A stretch of DNA of 42,764 bases, from positions 447 through 43,210 of the forward strand of contig VSDH01000028.1 of assembly GCA_008636105.1 (NCBI GenBank). The letters run 5' to 3'. The position numbers and the translations under genes were made by a program. Shown here piece by piece: positions 9,330 through 19,070 of the stretch. The DNA is from Candidatus Scalindua sediminis (lineage in GTDB: Bacteria; Planctomycetota; Brocadiia; Brocadiales; Scalinduaceae). The notes below the pieces were generated by a model that was not told the DNA's origin, did not search any database, and was given only the letters and a program-made list of their open reading frames with translations. Within the stretch, counting starts at the first letter, position 1, and each line of letters opens with the position of its first letter.

Positions 9330-10117
9330 TTTGCTTTCTCCTCTTTTTTGTTAAAAAACGTAATTACGGAGTTCTACAAAATTAATCCAATGTTGCACCT
9401 TGTCATTTAGAGTCCTTAGTTCAATGGGATCCTGGAAGGGGATAGATGTCGAATAAGTTTAGCCGGTGTCTGGAAGGTATGCCACCAGCCCACAAAGTAA
9501 ATTTGCCTTGTCTAAAATACCGTCCAGGAAGGAGTTTGTGGGTGATCTTGGTTGACTGGATTTCAGGATAAACTTTGAGTGGGTTTTCACTAATAGAAAT
9601 GGCTTACGAGATTCTTCCCCCCTCATCTTGCTCGCTTACGCTTCGCAAGCTAGCAGAGGGGGTCAGAATGACAAGGGGCGAAGGGCTCAGAATGTCATTT
9701 CTATCATTTTGCAGGATATTACTGACTATTTAGTTAGTTCAGCTTAACAAATTATAACTTCTATATATTACATTTATAACATTAAAGACCAAAATGTATA
9801 CAAATTGAAGAGAAAAAGCAATAATAATTTTTCGATATGTTCCCACTTAATAGGAACCCGCCATAAGACACGTCGGGTAATCCCGCCAAGCAAGACGGCG
9901 CCCGCCCGGATGAATCCCTGCCCGACGAATGGCAGGCGGGCGTTCGGACGGGGGCAGGCAGTACCCGCATTTAAGATATTAGAGACAAGCCGCCAGAGGC
10001 ACCCCTCGGAGCAACTTCCCTGCCTGGCGGCAGTCAGGATGCTGTTGGTTATTTGTTATTCTTTATTCGTTATTCGTTATTGGCTAACTCGCGTTATTAC
10101 GTCATTTGCCTGCCCCT
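9330..10117. other. 790 bp gap rich in GC repeats
   Basis: No convincing gene. A hairpin-prone tract with complementary C-run and G-run ends lies at about 9619-9662. A dense GC-rich block (about 9857-10030) carries words such as CACGTCGGG and GCCCGCCCGG that recur near 2300 and 10,680. A low-complexity stretch at about 10048-10082 repeats TTATTCG. Short open frames here are translations of these repeats. Confidence 0.6.
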
Positions 10118-10435
10118 TTAAGGTTTCTTCTTTTTGGGTTTACTGATAGTTTTCCTGGGACTTGTTTTTTGTATTTTCTTTTTCACAGCTTTTGGTTTAG
10201 CTACCTTTGACTTTGCTTCTAAAATTTTGCCACGTCTTTTGGAAAGCTCTGCTTGCTTATTTTCGAGTCTTTCTATTTCGATTTGCTTTTGACTTTTTTC
10301 GACTTTTTTGGAAACTGCAGGTTGCTCCTTCAGTCCTTCGTTTCTTTTATCCCTTGCAGCCCGAATACGCCATGCTGCAGTTACAATACCAGCTATAAAT
10401 AACATTATTATAATTGCTAAGATGTCAGTGTTCAC
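10118..10435 (-). CDS. small lysine-rich membrane-anchored protein
   Basis: This 105-residue protein starts at GTG 10433-10435, chosen because AAGGAGG lies seven bases upstream. A single hydrophobic segment (about 5-22) is followed by a highly charged region with coiled-coil character (KSQKQIEIERLENKQAELSKR) and a lysine/proline-rich basic tail. It would sit in the membrane with the basic tail free. No family is recognised. Base composition fits the host, and the good ribosome binding site supports a real gene. Confidence 0.65.
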   Translation of the reverse strand: MNTDILAIIIMLFIAGIVTAAWRIRAARDKRNEGLKEQPAVSKKVEKSQKQIEIERLENKQAELSKRRGKILEAKSKVAKPKAVKKKIQKTSPRKTISKPKKKKP

Positions 10436-10792
10436 TTATTATCCTCCTTAAAAATGTTTCAAGATATTATCAAAATAAGTATAGAATTAAAGTATCCTGA
10501 CAACCCCCATTCCTTGCTTCCGCAAGGAAGCATTGGGGGCGGGTAAAAATGACAACTCTCCCGCGATATATTAGAATGTGGTAAAAGTGATTTGTAACTT
10601 CTGTTTATTGGTGGTTATTATAAAAGAGTGGGTTTGTTTTGCAATATAAAAGATTATTCACCGCACCCGCCAAACAGCACGTCGGGCAGGAAGTCGCTGA
10701 GAACGCATCCGCCAGAATGTTCGTCGGGCGGGTCAGATAACCTTTTAAAAACTCTATAAATGGTCAAAATATTTTTACTAAAGAACTAAATT
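10436..10792. repeat. non-coding gap with GC hairpin repeats
   Basis: The clearest structure is the hairpin at 10504-10539: CCCCCATTCCTTGC, then TTCC, then GCAAGGAAGCATTGGGGG. It is the uninterrupted counterpart of the nested repeat at 8238. A second GC-rich block (about 10663-10735) repeats CGTCGGGC words. A phrase near 10617 (TATAAAAGAGTGGGTTTG) also occurs near 6431. No gene is supported. Confidence 0.75.
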
Positions 10793-12076
10793 TCACCTGG
10801 TTTTTTTCTCCAGATTATCAATAAACTCCTGGTCAACTGGATGTCCCAATTCTTCAGCACTCCTCATATGCTCTAAGGCGAGGTCAAATTGTTCGGTCTC
10901 ATAATACGTTTCTGCTAAGCGATATTGAATCTCCGCATCCATAGGGTTTATGGATACAGCTTTTTCAAACTTTATTATGGCTTTTTCATACCGTTGCTTA
11001 TCGCAATATGCCTCTCCAAGATAATAGCATAAATATGCGTCGTCCGGATTAAGCTTTGCGCCTTGTTGATATAAAGCAATCGCATCGTCAATTAAACCTC
11101 TATCCAGATAGACTGTCCCAAGATTAATATAAGCATCTATAAATCCTGGATTAAGTTCTATCGCCTTTTTATATGCAGATACGGCTTCGTCAAACATCTC
11201 CTTATCTACGTAAGCGTTCCCAAGATTGTAACGGGTTTCTGCATCATCCGGATCAATCTCAAGCACTTCTTTAAATTCTTCGATTGCCTCAGCAAGCATT
11301 CCTTTATCGTAATATTCAGTACCTGTGATCAAGAGATCATCTACCGATGTTTCTTGAGACATCTTGCCAGATCCTCCCAGCCCGGGTATTTTGTCTGAAA
11401 GTTTTTCATCAGCAAAAGAATCAATTTTGAGCGTCTTTGTGTCTGCAGTCGCTGTATCCATTATTGCAGATTTATCTTCAGTTTTGCCTGCCAATCTTTT
11501 TTCTCGATATACCTGGCTAAGTTTATTAAGGATGTCGTCACGAGGTCTTATTTCTAATGCCTTTTTATATTCGGATATTGCTTCATCAAGCTTGCCTTCC
11601 TTAAAATAGTTATCTCCGAGAGTGATATACTTATTAATATCATCCAAAGTTGATTTCTCAGGAATTTCAATGTATTCACCCTCTTGCTTTAATAATTTGT
11701 TATAGATCGCAAATTCTTTTGCTGACAGCTTGTCCTTCCCCTCTTCCCTGTAAGCAAATCCTAGATTATAATGTGCATAAATAAGGTCAGGATTAGTTTC
11801 TATAGCTTTTTTACACGCAGCAATTGCAGCTTTGTATATCCCTCTCCAATTGTATGCATTTGCAAGGGCAATGTATACCTCCGCCTTTTCTTGACTTTGC
11901 CCTTCTTCAAACAAAGGTAAAGCCTTCTTAAATTCGGCAATTGCCTCATTTATAAGTCTTGTTTCAAGATAACCAATCCCTCTCTGGAAATATTCCTCGG
12001 CCTTTTGAGCAATACAAGATTCAGACAACACAAAGCTAAGCACCAGAAAAATCAAGGTTATTTTTAATACTTTCAT
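10793..12076 (-). CDS. exported TPR-repeat protein
   Basis: This 427-residue protein has an N-terminal signal peptide (about 1-23, ending near SCIAQ) and about nine tetratricopeptide repeats in two blocks (about 25-125 and 145-420). Repeats show the usual AIAEFKKAL, YNLGNAY and AIELNPG patterns. The blocks are separated by an acidic, probably disordered linker around 195-245. TPR arrays act as protein-protein scaffolds; the partner is unknown. The NnrS/DUF1858 gene lies 71 bp upstream on the same strand, so the two may be co-transcribed. Confidence 0.9.
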   Translation of the reverse strand: MKVLKITLIFLVLSFVLSESCIAQKAEEYFQRGIGYLETRLINEAIAEFKKALPLFEEGQSQEKAEVYIALANAYNWRGIYKAAIAACKKAIETNPDLIYAHYNLGFAYREEGKDKLSAKEFAIYNKLLKQEGEYIEIPEKSTLDDINKYITLGDNYFKEGKLDEAISEYKKALEIRPRDDILNKLSQVYREKRLAGKTEDKSAIMDTATADTKTLKIDSFADEKLSDKIPGLGGSGKMSQETSVDDLLITGTEYYDKGMLAEAIEEFKEVLEIDPDDAETRYNLGNAYVDKEMFDEAVSAYKKAIELNPGFIDAYINLGTVYLDRGLIDDAIALYQQGAKLNPDDAYLCYYLGEAYCDKQRYEKAIIKFEKAVSINPMDAEIQYRLAETYYETEQFDLALEHMRSAEELGHPVDQEFIDNLEKKTR

Positions 12077-12147
12077 AAATTAACTCACTCTGTTCACTAA
12101 TTTATCTGCAGGAAATAAAAGGCTACCCGCCTGAATGACATTCACAT

Positions 12148-13887
12148 TCAAACTTTTGGAATCTTCTCGTTCAGGGCCTTAAGCAGATCACTTATTTCAA
12201 CCGGGTGCATTTTCGTTGCCTGTTCAATTGTAAATACTTTGGCAATCGTCTTCCTTGCAACAGGATTACTAAGTTGTTTAAAGCCAAACTCTAAAAACAC
12301 ATCTAATGTCTCAGGATACTGATCAATCGCATCATAAATTTTTGTGTCTTTTGTTATCTCCCTTAATCTTTCCTTTGGCTCTTCTTCATCCTCTTCCTCC
12401 GCATTTATGGACTTCCATATGTTGTATCCGAACATCCCGATCGCCGCAAACTCGATCCAACCTGAAAATCCGATAAGAGAATAATAAAAATCTCCTGACA
12501 GCCCAATCATTATTTGAGTAGATACTCTTAAAAAACAACCCAGGTTTATGAGAATAAAGGTCATATCTGAAAGCCTTACACTGTACATATTAACACCCCT
12601 AAACGTTGGAACCAATTTTGAAGCATATCCTATAATCATCATAGTTACGAATCCAACCGCAAGTGCATGATTCGCCGCGCCATGAAATAAATACTGCGCT
12701 TCTGAAAATGCCCCTAAAAAAGGCTTGGCCCCAAGGATAAGTACACCAATAATCAGCCATACATAAGCCGCCCTGATAGTTTTTGCATAGCTCCTGTCCA
12801 TGACAACATCATCCAGTTCCCTGGTTGATCTTTCAAAAATCCTGATGCCGTAAACAAATGTCAGGATACTGAAGGCTACTACATAAATTGTAAAATAAGA
12901 AGCCTTCAACAAAAACGGGAATTGATAACTTAAGATATTCGTAATAAAATAAAAAGGGATAATTAAATTTAACAACCAGAATGTAGTATTGACAGCGGTG
13001 GGGCTGGGTTTCTTTACATCAAGGAAGGCATACACAGTCCTGATATTTACGGCAAAAATGAACATGAAAACAAAACCAAGTAAGAACATGTGTACAAAGG
13101 AACTGTAAAATGCCCTGGGAATCTCATGTGAATTTGTAAAAAACATATACACATCCATAAAGAAATTTATAAGGCTACAGACTACAAACCATAATACTCC
13201 GACCTTAATGAACTTATCGTATATTGCAATCTCTTCCTTACTTGAGAATACTGTACTGAATATAATGTAAGCAAACGTGATGACTCCTGCAAATTCAAAC
13301 ATCCCTGAAATAGGGAGAAGAATATTTGTCATTTCATTTGCATATGGTTGTGCAAAAATCCTTATGACAATTCCTGTCACCATCAACCAGTAGCTGGTAG
13401 TTGTTAATTCACGATGTTTAAGCTCTGTGTTCTTAATCCTGGGCACGATGTAGTATGCAAAACCAATAATACAAAGACCAACCCATCCAAACAATTGGGC
13501 ATGTCCATGTGCCTGAACAATTGGGTGGAAAGCAATAGCAGATTGAAAACTTCCTTTTGCGCCAATATATGTTAATATCGCTGCACCGAAGGTAACACCT
13601 ACTGTTAATGTTATTAAAATGGCTGTTTTAACAAATCTTGCATAAACCTTATCTTCCACTAACACTATGGGTTCAGCATTATCATCTACTCCTTTTTCAA
13701 TAGCCTCTCTCAATTCTTTAGCTATTTCCTCATAATCAACCTCGTGTGCCTTTGAGAAAAAAGCCAAAGGTTCGTTAGGGCCTCTTACGCCTCCGGCAAT
13801 AACCAAATTGTATTTTCTGAATACCGAAAGTGTTTCGGGGTGTTTTTTTACCAGGTTTTTAATTATAGTATTCCTGTTTATTTCCAT
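12148..13887 (-). CDS. NnrS-like membrane protein with DUF1858 domains at both ends
   Basis: This 579-residue protein has a cytoplasmic N-terminal DUF1858-like domain (about 1-65, KKHPETLSVFRKYNL) and a polytopic core of about twelve membrane segments (about 85-500). A second DUF1858-like domain sits at the C-terminus (about 515-575, YDAIDQYPETLDVFLEFGF). The core has histidine motifs typical of the NnrS/heme-copper-like group: HPIVQAHGHAQLFGW near the start and FHGAANHALAVGF near the end. NnrS proteins bind heme and copper and protect against nitric oxide stress. That fits an organism handling NO, such as an anammox bacterium, but the role here is inferred. The GC palindrome and hairpin at 13971-14119 lie upstream. 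Confidence 0.85.
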   Translation of the reverse strand: MEINRNTIIKNLVKKHPETLSVFRKYNLVIAGGVRGPNEPLAFFSKAHEVDYEEIAKELREAIEKGVDDNAEPIVLVEDKVYARFVKTAILITLTVGVTFGAAILTYIGAKGSFQSAIAFHPIVQAHGHAQLFGWVGLCIIGFAYYIVPRIKNTELKHRELTTTSYWLMVTGIVIRIFAQPYANEMTNILLPISGMFEFAGVITFAYIIFSTVFSSKEEIAIYDKFIKVGVLWFVVCSLINFFMDVYMFFTNSHEIPRAFYSSFVHMFLLGFVFMFIFAVNIRTVYAFLDVKKPSPTAVNTTFWLLNLIIPFYFITNILSYQFPFLLKASYFTIYVVAFSILTFVYGIRIFERSTRELDDVVMDRSYAKTIRAAYVWLIIGVLILGAKPFLGAFSEAQYLFHGAANHALAVGFVTMMIIGYASKLVPTFRGVNMYSVRLSDMTFILINLGCFLRVSTQIMIGLSGDFYYSLIGFSGWIEFAAIGMFGYNIWKSINAEEEDEEEPKERLREITKDTKIYDAIDQYPETLDVFLEFGFKQLSNPVARKTIAKVFTIEQATKMHPVEISDLLKALNEKIPKV

Positions 13888-13970
13888 AGCGCTTTAAAAT
13901 TTAACCTCCTCTAGCATGATTGTACAAAATCATCCGGAGTTTTTCGTGTAATGAAAATATGGCAAATATC

Positions 13971-14119
13971 TGTAGCGGATGTCTTCCCGCCCGAACGTAC
14001 CCGTTCGGTACGGGTGGGTATACCTCTACCCGTCATGGAACCAATCCCAATGTAAACGTTTATATATCCAACATTGCCGGTTAACTCATAAAGGTGGAAA
14101 CCTAAAGGTTTCCGCTACA
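13971..14119. repeat. 149 bp MITE-like segment with 9 bp terminal inverted repeats
   Basis: TGTAGCGGA (13971-13979) and TCCGCTACA (14111-14119) are exact inverted copies. Inside lie a GC palindrome (CCGTTCGGTACGG near 14000) and the perfect hairpin GGAAACC-TAAA-GGTTTCC (14096-14113). No clear target duplication is visible. It lies between manC-like and the NnrS-like gene, which are both transcribed leftward. Confidence 0.5.
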
Positions 14120-14185
14120 TTTTATACAGCATAAAATGGAAATCCCAAAAAACTGAAGGGTTTTGAGTAGTTCTAATTTCGCATC

Positions 14186-15262
14186 CTACAGATAACTATT
14201 GAAACCCCTTTCCTTTAAGACATCAGTTAACTTTTTAATATCTTCTGCATTATCTTTGTTGCAAACCATAGTAACATCCTTTGTACTTACTATAATCATA
14301 TTAGACACATTTATAGTTGTTATCAAATGTTCCTCATCTCCAACTATAATGCTCCCATTCGTATTAATCCCACAATGCTTACCCAATATCGTATTATTAT
14401 TTTGGTCCGATTTATTCAATCTTTCCACTGCAAGCCATGAACCAACATCGTCCCACCTGAAATTTGCTTCAACTATTTTCACATTTGATACTTTTTCCAT
14501 CACTCCACAATCTATTGATACACTTTCAAACTTCTCATATTCATCGCTAATCACACTTGACTCATCAGATGTACCAACTGATTCTCCAATCTTTGCTAAT
14601 CCCAATGCCAATTGTGGCATAAGGGTCTTTATGTTTTCCAGTATAGTTTTCACAGACCATACGAAAATGCCGCTATTCCAGTAATATTCACCGCTTTGGA
14701 CAAAGTCCTCTGCTGTGGTATGATCCGGTTTTTCCTTAAAACATATTGCATCATAAACCAGGAAACCATCGTAATTAATCGCCTCTTTACTTCTTTGAAT
14801 GTAACCATAATTTACAGAAGGTTCCTTCGGCTTAATTCCAAATGTAACCAGTGCACTTGTTTCTACAGCTAATCTTTCAGCACAATGTAATGCCTTTAAA
14901 AAAAGGTCGGAAGGTTCGATTATGTGGTCAGCAGTCATTACGGCCATTATTGCGTTGGCATCTTTTTTAGAAATTATGGTTGCAGCAAGACCAATACATG
15001 CAGCCGTGTTTCGACCAAAAGGTTCCGAAATAATATTCTTTGCCGGTATCTGCGGTAATTCCCCTTTTATGCCATCAGCCTGTAAAGATGTCGTTACAAT
15101 GTAAATGTTGTTGGGAGAGATTTCAGTCACAATGCGGTCAATAGTTTGCTTAACCATAGTGTCCTCTCCCGTAATCTTTAAGAGTTGTTTTGGCCTCTCC
15201 TTTCGACTCCAGGGCCAAAACCTAGTACCTGAACCGCCTGCCATAATTACGGCATATAACAT
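14186..15262 (-). CDS. manC: mannose-1-phosphate guanylyltransferase
   Basis: The enzyme makes GDP-mannose from mannose-1-phosphate and GTP, feeding polysaccharide or glycoprotein synthesis. The nucleotidyltransferase signature GGSGTRFWPWSR with PKQLL lies at the N-terminus. EPFGRNTAACIGLAA, TADHII and FKEKPD follow in the family order, and the C-terminal RWDDVGSW motif is present. At about 358 residues it matches short ManC proteins lacking the phosphomannose isomerase domain. I start at ATG 15262 because GAGGTT lies just upstream; a longer frame (to 15292) has no support. The next gene upstream is rsmE, about 240 bp away. Confidence 0.92.
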   Translation of the reverse strand: MLYAVIMAGGSGTRFWPWSRKERPKQLLKITGEDTMVKQTIDRIVTEISPNNIYIVTTSLQADGIKGELPQIPAKNIISEPFGRNTAACIGLAATIISKKDANAIMAVMTADHIIEPSDLFLKALHCAERLAVETSALVTFGIKPKEPSVNYGYIQRSKEAINYDGFLVYDAICFKEKPDHTTAEDFVQSGEYYWNSGIFVWSVKTILENIKTLMPQLALGLAKIGESVGTSDESSVISDEYEKFESVSIDCGVMEKVSNVKIVEANFRWDDVGSWLAVERLNKSDQNNNTILGKHCGINTNGSIIVGDEEHLITTINVSNMIIVSTKDVTMVCNKDNAEDIKKLTDVLKERGFNSYL

Positions 15263-15500
15263 AGATAACCTCATAGTGCGGCAAAGCCGCAACCAAGTTT
15301 GAAGTGACTAAAGTGATCTAAAATGCCTAAAGTTAATATAATATCTCACTGCTAATTTTCGCGTGCGTTTTTCAAGCTCTTTAGAAAGTTCTTTGTTATC
15401 CATAACTTTAGCTCACTTTAAACTTTAGGCACTTTTAACTTTTTATGACACGAAAAAAACTTCCTAAAAAAATAAGTTTTTACAGGGTAATACTATAAAC
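15263..15500. repeat. intergenic inverted repeat
   Basis: TGCCTAAAGTT (15324-15334) and AACTTTAGGCA (15421-15431) are exact inverted copies about 86 bp apart. Related words (AAGTGACTAAAGTG, TAGCTCACTTTAAA) flank them. The stretch separates rsmE from manC on the minus strand. No gene is seen. Confidence 0.6.
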
Positions 15501-16235
15501 TCATGCTGAATAGCGATAGGAAAGGATTGCGGAAATGGAAATCGCAGACGTTTCCACTCGAAGGATACGCTGGCCTAAACTAACAAATTCACACCCGGCT
15601 TCCTTTGCCATTCCTATCTCTTTCGGCGTAAATCCCCCCTCAGGGCCAATAAAACTAATTATCTTATTTACTCTTTGATGTTCTTTCAATATATTTTTTA
15701 AATTATTCGAAACAGATTGACTGCATGCAAAAAGAGAAATATCATAACTTCCCACACTCTTGAGGATATTCCCGAAATCCATAACATCATTGATCTCTGT
15801 TATCGTATTACGGCCACATTGTTTTGATGCCTCAACAGCAATTTTTCTCCATCTCTCAATCTTTTCAGAACAACCATCCTTAAACTTCACAATGCTACGT
15901 TCGTAATGTAACGGAAATAACTTTTGAACTCCTAATTCAGCACATTTCTGAATCAGGAAATGAGACCGTCTCCCTTTAGGAATTGCGAATGCTATGTCTA
16001 TTCCTACATTACTTTCCTTGCTTACGGTTTTGATTTGACCAATCTTTACTTTAACTCTACTTCCTTTTACTTCGATGATCTCGGCACTGCATTCATCTCC
16101 CATGCCATTAAATAAGACAATCCGATCACCGATTCTAGACCTTTTAACACGCAGCATATGATGAGTCTCTGAACCATCTATCCATATGTCTTTCACACCG
16201 GCATGAAATGGGACACAAAAACGACTAACACTCAC
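15501..16235 (-). CDS. rsmE: 16S rRNA m3U1498 methyltransferase
   Basis: RsmE methylates N3 of U1498 in 16S rRNA. The 244-residue length is standard. The N-terminal PUA-like part (HHMLRVKR, 26-33) is followed by the SPOUT domain with the knot motifs SFIGPEGGFTPKE and LGQRILRVETSAIS, both diagnostic. The start is GTG 16233-16235; the upstream GAAGAG is a weak ribosome binding site. It lies 127 bp downstream of ilvB on the same strand. It is a housekeeping gene, probably cytoplasmic. Confidence 0.95.
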   Translation of the reverse strand: MSVSRFCVPFHAGVKDIWIDGSETHHMLRVKRSRIGDRIVLFNGMGDECSAEIIEVKGSRVKVKIGQIKTVSKESNVGIDIAFAIPKGRRSHFLIQKCAELGVQKLFPLHYERSIVKFKDGCSEKIERWRKIAVEASKQCGRNTITEINDVMDFGNILKSVGSYDISLFACSQSVSNNLKNILKEHQRVNKIISFIGPEGGFTPKEIGMAKEAGCEFVSLGQRILRVETSAISISAILSYRYSA

Positions 16236-16362
16236 TCTTCAATCCTTTATAAGAGGGAAATCAACAAAAACAACTCTTAGTTATGGTTTGATGAATTTGG
16301 AAATGCAGACTGTTTGAATAGATCGTGATTTTTTAAAAACCTAATGACACTTATGTCATTCC

Positions 16363-18039
16363 TCAGATTAATTCAACTCCCTTAATCTGACTAATGGCTT
16401 GCCCTGCCGGGATCATTGGAAATACATTTTCTTCTGGATCTACTCTAAAATCGATTACGACAGGACCATTTATTGAAATTGCTTTTTCAATTACGGGCCT
16501 GACATCTTCCTTTTTCTCAACCAGAAAACCGGCAGCACCATAGGCTTCTGCTACCCGTACAAAGTCGGGATTACCATCCAGTCGTGTATGTGAATACCTT
16601 TTGTCATGAAACATCTCCTGCCACTGCCTTACCATCCCGAGGTAGCCATTGTTCAGTATAGCAACCTTAACGGGTAACTTATAATTCACAGCAGTACTGA
16701 GTTCCTGAATATTCATTTGAAAACTACCATCACCTGCAATGTCAATAACGATTTTATCCGGACATCCAAGTTGGGCACCTATTGCTGCCGGAAAACCGAA
16801 TCCCATAGTTCCTAAACCACCAGAAGATAAAAAACTTCTGGGTTCTGTATAGGTATAATATTGGGCTGCCCACATCTGGTTCTGGCCAACTTCAGTAGTG
16901 ATAATCGCCTTACCTTTGGTGGCTTGACAAATTTGTTCAACTACGTATTGAGGTTTTACAACATCATTTGTACTATTATAAGACAAGCGATATTTCTTCT
17001 TCCATTCCGAAATCTTCTCAAACCACTCTTTTCGGTCAACATAATTAACATGCTTTATTAATTCTGTTAAGATGTGTTTTGCATCGCCAACAACCGGAAT
17101 ATCAACCCTGATATTCTTACTTATAGAAGTTGGGTCTATATCTATATGAATAATCCTTGCATGAGGAGCAAACTCATCTATCTTACCCGTAATCCTATCA
17201 TCAAATCTTGCTCCAATTGCAATTAATAAATCTGATTCATGAACGGCATAGTTAGCAGGAACTGTTCCATGCATTCCTAACATCCCCAGCGCCAGTTCGT
17301 TGTCCTCAGGAAAAGCTCCGAGTGCCAACAGTGTAGTGTTTACTGGCAAATTGGCCTTTTCTGCAAGCTCAATAAGCTGTTTTGAACTATTTGAACTTAT
17401 AACTCCACCACCTGCATAAACTACGGGTCTTTTTGACCTGTTTATTGCCTCTGCTGTTATTTTTATCTGTCGCATGTTACCTTCATACGCTGGCTTATAT
17501 CCAGGTAGATCTACCTTTTCAGGAATGTCTCCATCCCATGTATCTGTTGTTACGTCCACAGGCAGGTCAATAACAACAGGACCCGGCCTGCCTGTTGAGG
17601 CAATATAAAATGCCTCTTTAACTACCCTTGCTAGTTCTTTTATATCTTTTACCAGATAATTATGCTTTGTTATAGGGCGTGTTATACCGGTTACGTCAGC
17701 TTCCTGGAAAGCGTCACTGCCTATAAGATGTGTTTTAACCTGACCAGTTATAGCTACCAGAGGTATAGAGTCCATACTGGCTGTAGCGATCGCAGTTGTT
17801 AAGTTTGTTGCACCAGGACCAGATGTAACGATGCAAACACCTACTTTACCCGTAGCCCGAGCATAACCATCAGCCGCATGACCTGCCGCTTGTTCATGAC
17901 GTGTCAGTATGAATTTTAAGTCAGCATCAAACAGGGTATCGAAAAGTGGTATAACGACACCACCCGGTATACCAAAAATGTATTCCACACCCTCTTTTTT
18001 TAATACATCAATTAAAATTTGTGAACCTGTTCTAGACAT
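16363..18039 (-). CDS. ilvB: acetolactate synthase large subunit
   Basis: This ThDP-dependent enzyme condenses pyruvate (or pyruvate and 2-oxobutyrate) in branched-chain amino acid synthesis. Its 558 residues show the catalytic glutamate region ([18 protein letters not shown]), VTSGPGATN, the central FAD/Rossmann-like domain ([11 protein letters not shown]) and the ThDP/Mg site GDGSFQMN...[12 protein letters not shown]. No ilvH (regulatory subunit) gene lies next to it; the downstream gene is rsmE. The start ATG 18039 lies only 20 bp from a MITE-like element (18059-18263), so its promoter may lie within or beyond that insertion. Confidence 0.95.
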   Translation of the reverse strand: MSRTGSQILIDVLKKEGVEYIFGIPGGVVIPLFDTLFDADLKFILTRHEQAAGHAADGYARATGKVGVCIVTSGPGATNLTTAIATASMDSIPLVAITGQVKTHLIGSDAFQEADVTGITRPITKHNYLVKDIKELARVVKEAFYIASTGRPGPVVIDLPVDVTTDTWDGDIPEKVDLPGYKPAYEGNMRQIKITAEAINRSKRPVVYAGGGVISSNSSKQLIELAEKANLPVNTTLLALGAFPEDNELALGMLGMHGTVPANYAVHESDLLIAIGARFDDRITGKIDEFAPHARIIHIDIDPTSISKNIRVDIPVVGDAKHILTELIKHVNYVDRKEWFEKISEWKKKYRLSYNSTNDVVKPQYVVEQICQATKGKAIITTEVGQNQMWAAQYYTYTEPRSFLSSGGLGTMGFGFPAAIGAQLGCPDKIVIDIAGDGSFQMNIQELSTAVNYKLPVKVAILNNGYLGMVRQWQEMFHDKRYSHTRLDGNPDFVRVAEAYGAAGFLVEKKEDVRPVIEKAISINGPVVIDFRVDPEENVFPMIPAGQAISQIKGVELI

Positions 18040-18058
18040 CTTTTCAAGTGATTTTGTT

Positions 18059-18263
18059 TACTACCTAAATTGAGCGATTATTGCCCGCCCGTACCGAACG
18101 GTACGTTCGGGCGGGTAGCCGCCCCCATTCCTAGCTTACGCAAGGAAGCTAGGAGGGCGTAACTTACGCGAGAATCTCATTAACCCCTCAGATGATAAGA
18201 AACGCAGGCTAAAGCCTTCGGCTACAGTAACGTATAATATGAAATCGCTCAACTTAGGTACTA
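18059..18263. mobile_element. 205 bp MITE-like element with 21 bp terminal inverted repeats
   Basis: The left end TACTACCTAAATTGAGCGATT (18059-18079) and the reverse complement of the right end (18243-18263) match at 19 of 21 positions. Both ends begin with TA, so a TA target duplication as in mariner/IS630-type elements is possible. The interior has no gene. It carries a GC palindrome built on TACCGAACGGTACG (about 18092-18105), the hairpin CCCCCATTCCTAGC...GCTAGGAGGG (about 18121-18157) and a GGCTAAAGCC hairpin near 18208. Confidence 0.75.
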
Positions 18264-18554
18264 ATAAAAATAATACCTATCCAATAATTTGTATCAAGCT
18301 AACCCAAGCCTGAAGACTAACGCACAATGATACCTTAGCTTATTCATGAAGTAGCAGGATGCTAAATCCTTCTTTCTGAAACGTAGGCGCTGAGGTAAAG
18401 AGATAAGACCTACTTCAGCCGACAAGTTGTTGAGCAAGTAAAACATTACGTTCCTTAAAAATACTTTATTGAATAAGTATAGCGTGTGATTCAGGATATG
18501 TCAACTTCTTGATCGGTCATTTGAATTGATTTATAGGAATGTTTTTATACTCTT
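18264..18554. other. intergenic region between spoVG-like gene and the MITE
   Basis: No gene is seen. A weak stem (GG/CTGA/GGT at 18386-18396 with ACC/TCAG/CC at 18408-18420) and scattered short complementarities suggest a possible structured transcript. I recognise no T-box (no conserved GGTGG...ACC core) or other riboswitch, although the region lies upstream of ilvB. Confidence 0.4.
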
Positions 18555-19049
18555 TTAGAAGCTTTCCTCTCCAAATTTACCCTCTTCAGCTTTACTCTCT
18601 TCAGCTTTACTATCTTTACCTTCATAATCATCTGCATCTGGTTCGCCCATCTTGGCAGGTTTATATCCTGGTTCTTTTGCTTTCTCAGTTTCCTCTTTAT
18701 ATGCAACAAGTACCTTTTGTTCAATCTCATCACGGCATTTAGAATTTATTGGGTGGGCCGTGTCAGCATATAATTTAAATTTCCCGCTTGAATCTCCTAC
18801 TGGATGTCTTTCGCTTAGTTTACTACCACAATCATTACAAAATCGCGCACGGAGGTGATTTTTACAACTACATTTAGGACATTTATCGGTAAGCTTTCTG
18901 CTTGGCATAGCAACAAAAGCCCCTTTATATCCCTCAATGATCTTCAAATCTCTTACCACAAAATCATCGTCAATTGTAATGCTACAAAAAGCCTGTAAGC
19001 GATTCTTTTTTGCCTCTGTTAGTTTTACTCTGACCTCAGTAATATTCAT
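18555..19049 (-). CDS. SpoVG-like protein with inserted zinc ribbon
   Basis: Residues 1-52 ([10 protein letters not shown]..., [23 protein letters not shown]) and about 87-115 ([22 protein letters not shown]) match SpoVG, a small nucleic-acid-binding protein. Between them is an insertion with C57, C60, C71 and C74 in a CPKC...CNDC arrangement, a probable zinc ribbon that typical 90-residue SpoVG proteins lack. The acidic, lysine-rich tail (about 130-164) looks disordered. It follows ispE by 21 bp on the same strand, so the two are probably co-transcribed. Role: likely DNA/RNA binding and regulation, not tested in this lineage. Confidence 0.85.
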   Translation of the reverse strand: MNITEVRVKLTEAKKNRLQAFCSITIDDDFVVRDLKIIEGYKGAFVAMPSRKLTDKCPKCSCKNHLRARFCNDCGSKLSERHPVGDSSGKFKLYADTAHPINSKCRDEIEQKVLVAYKEETEKAKEPGYKPAKMGEPDADDYEGKDSKAEESKAEEGKFGEESF

Positions 19050-19070
19050 AGTTCTAAATCTCCCCCTTGC

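Noticed and set aside
9782..10146. ORFs on both strands in the GC block
   Set aside because: They translate dispersed GC repeats and low-complexity TTATTCG tracts.
18264..18554. T-box or other riboswitch for ilvB
   Set aside because: No specifier or antiterminator core is visible, and a MITE separates this region from the gene.
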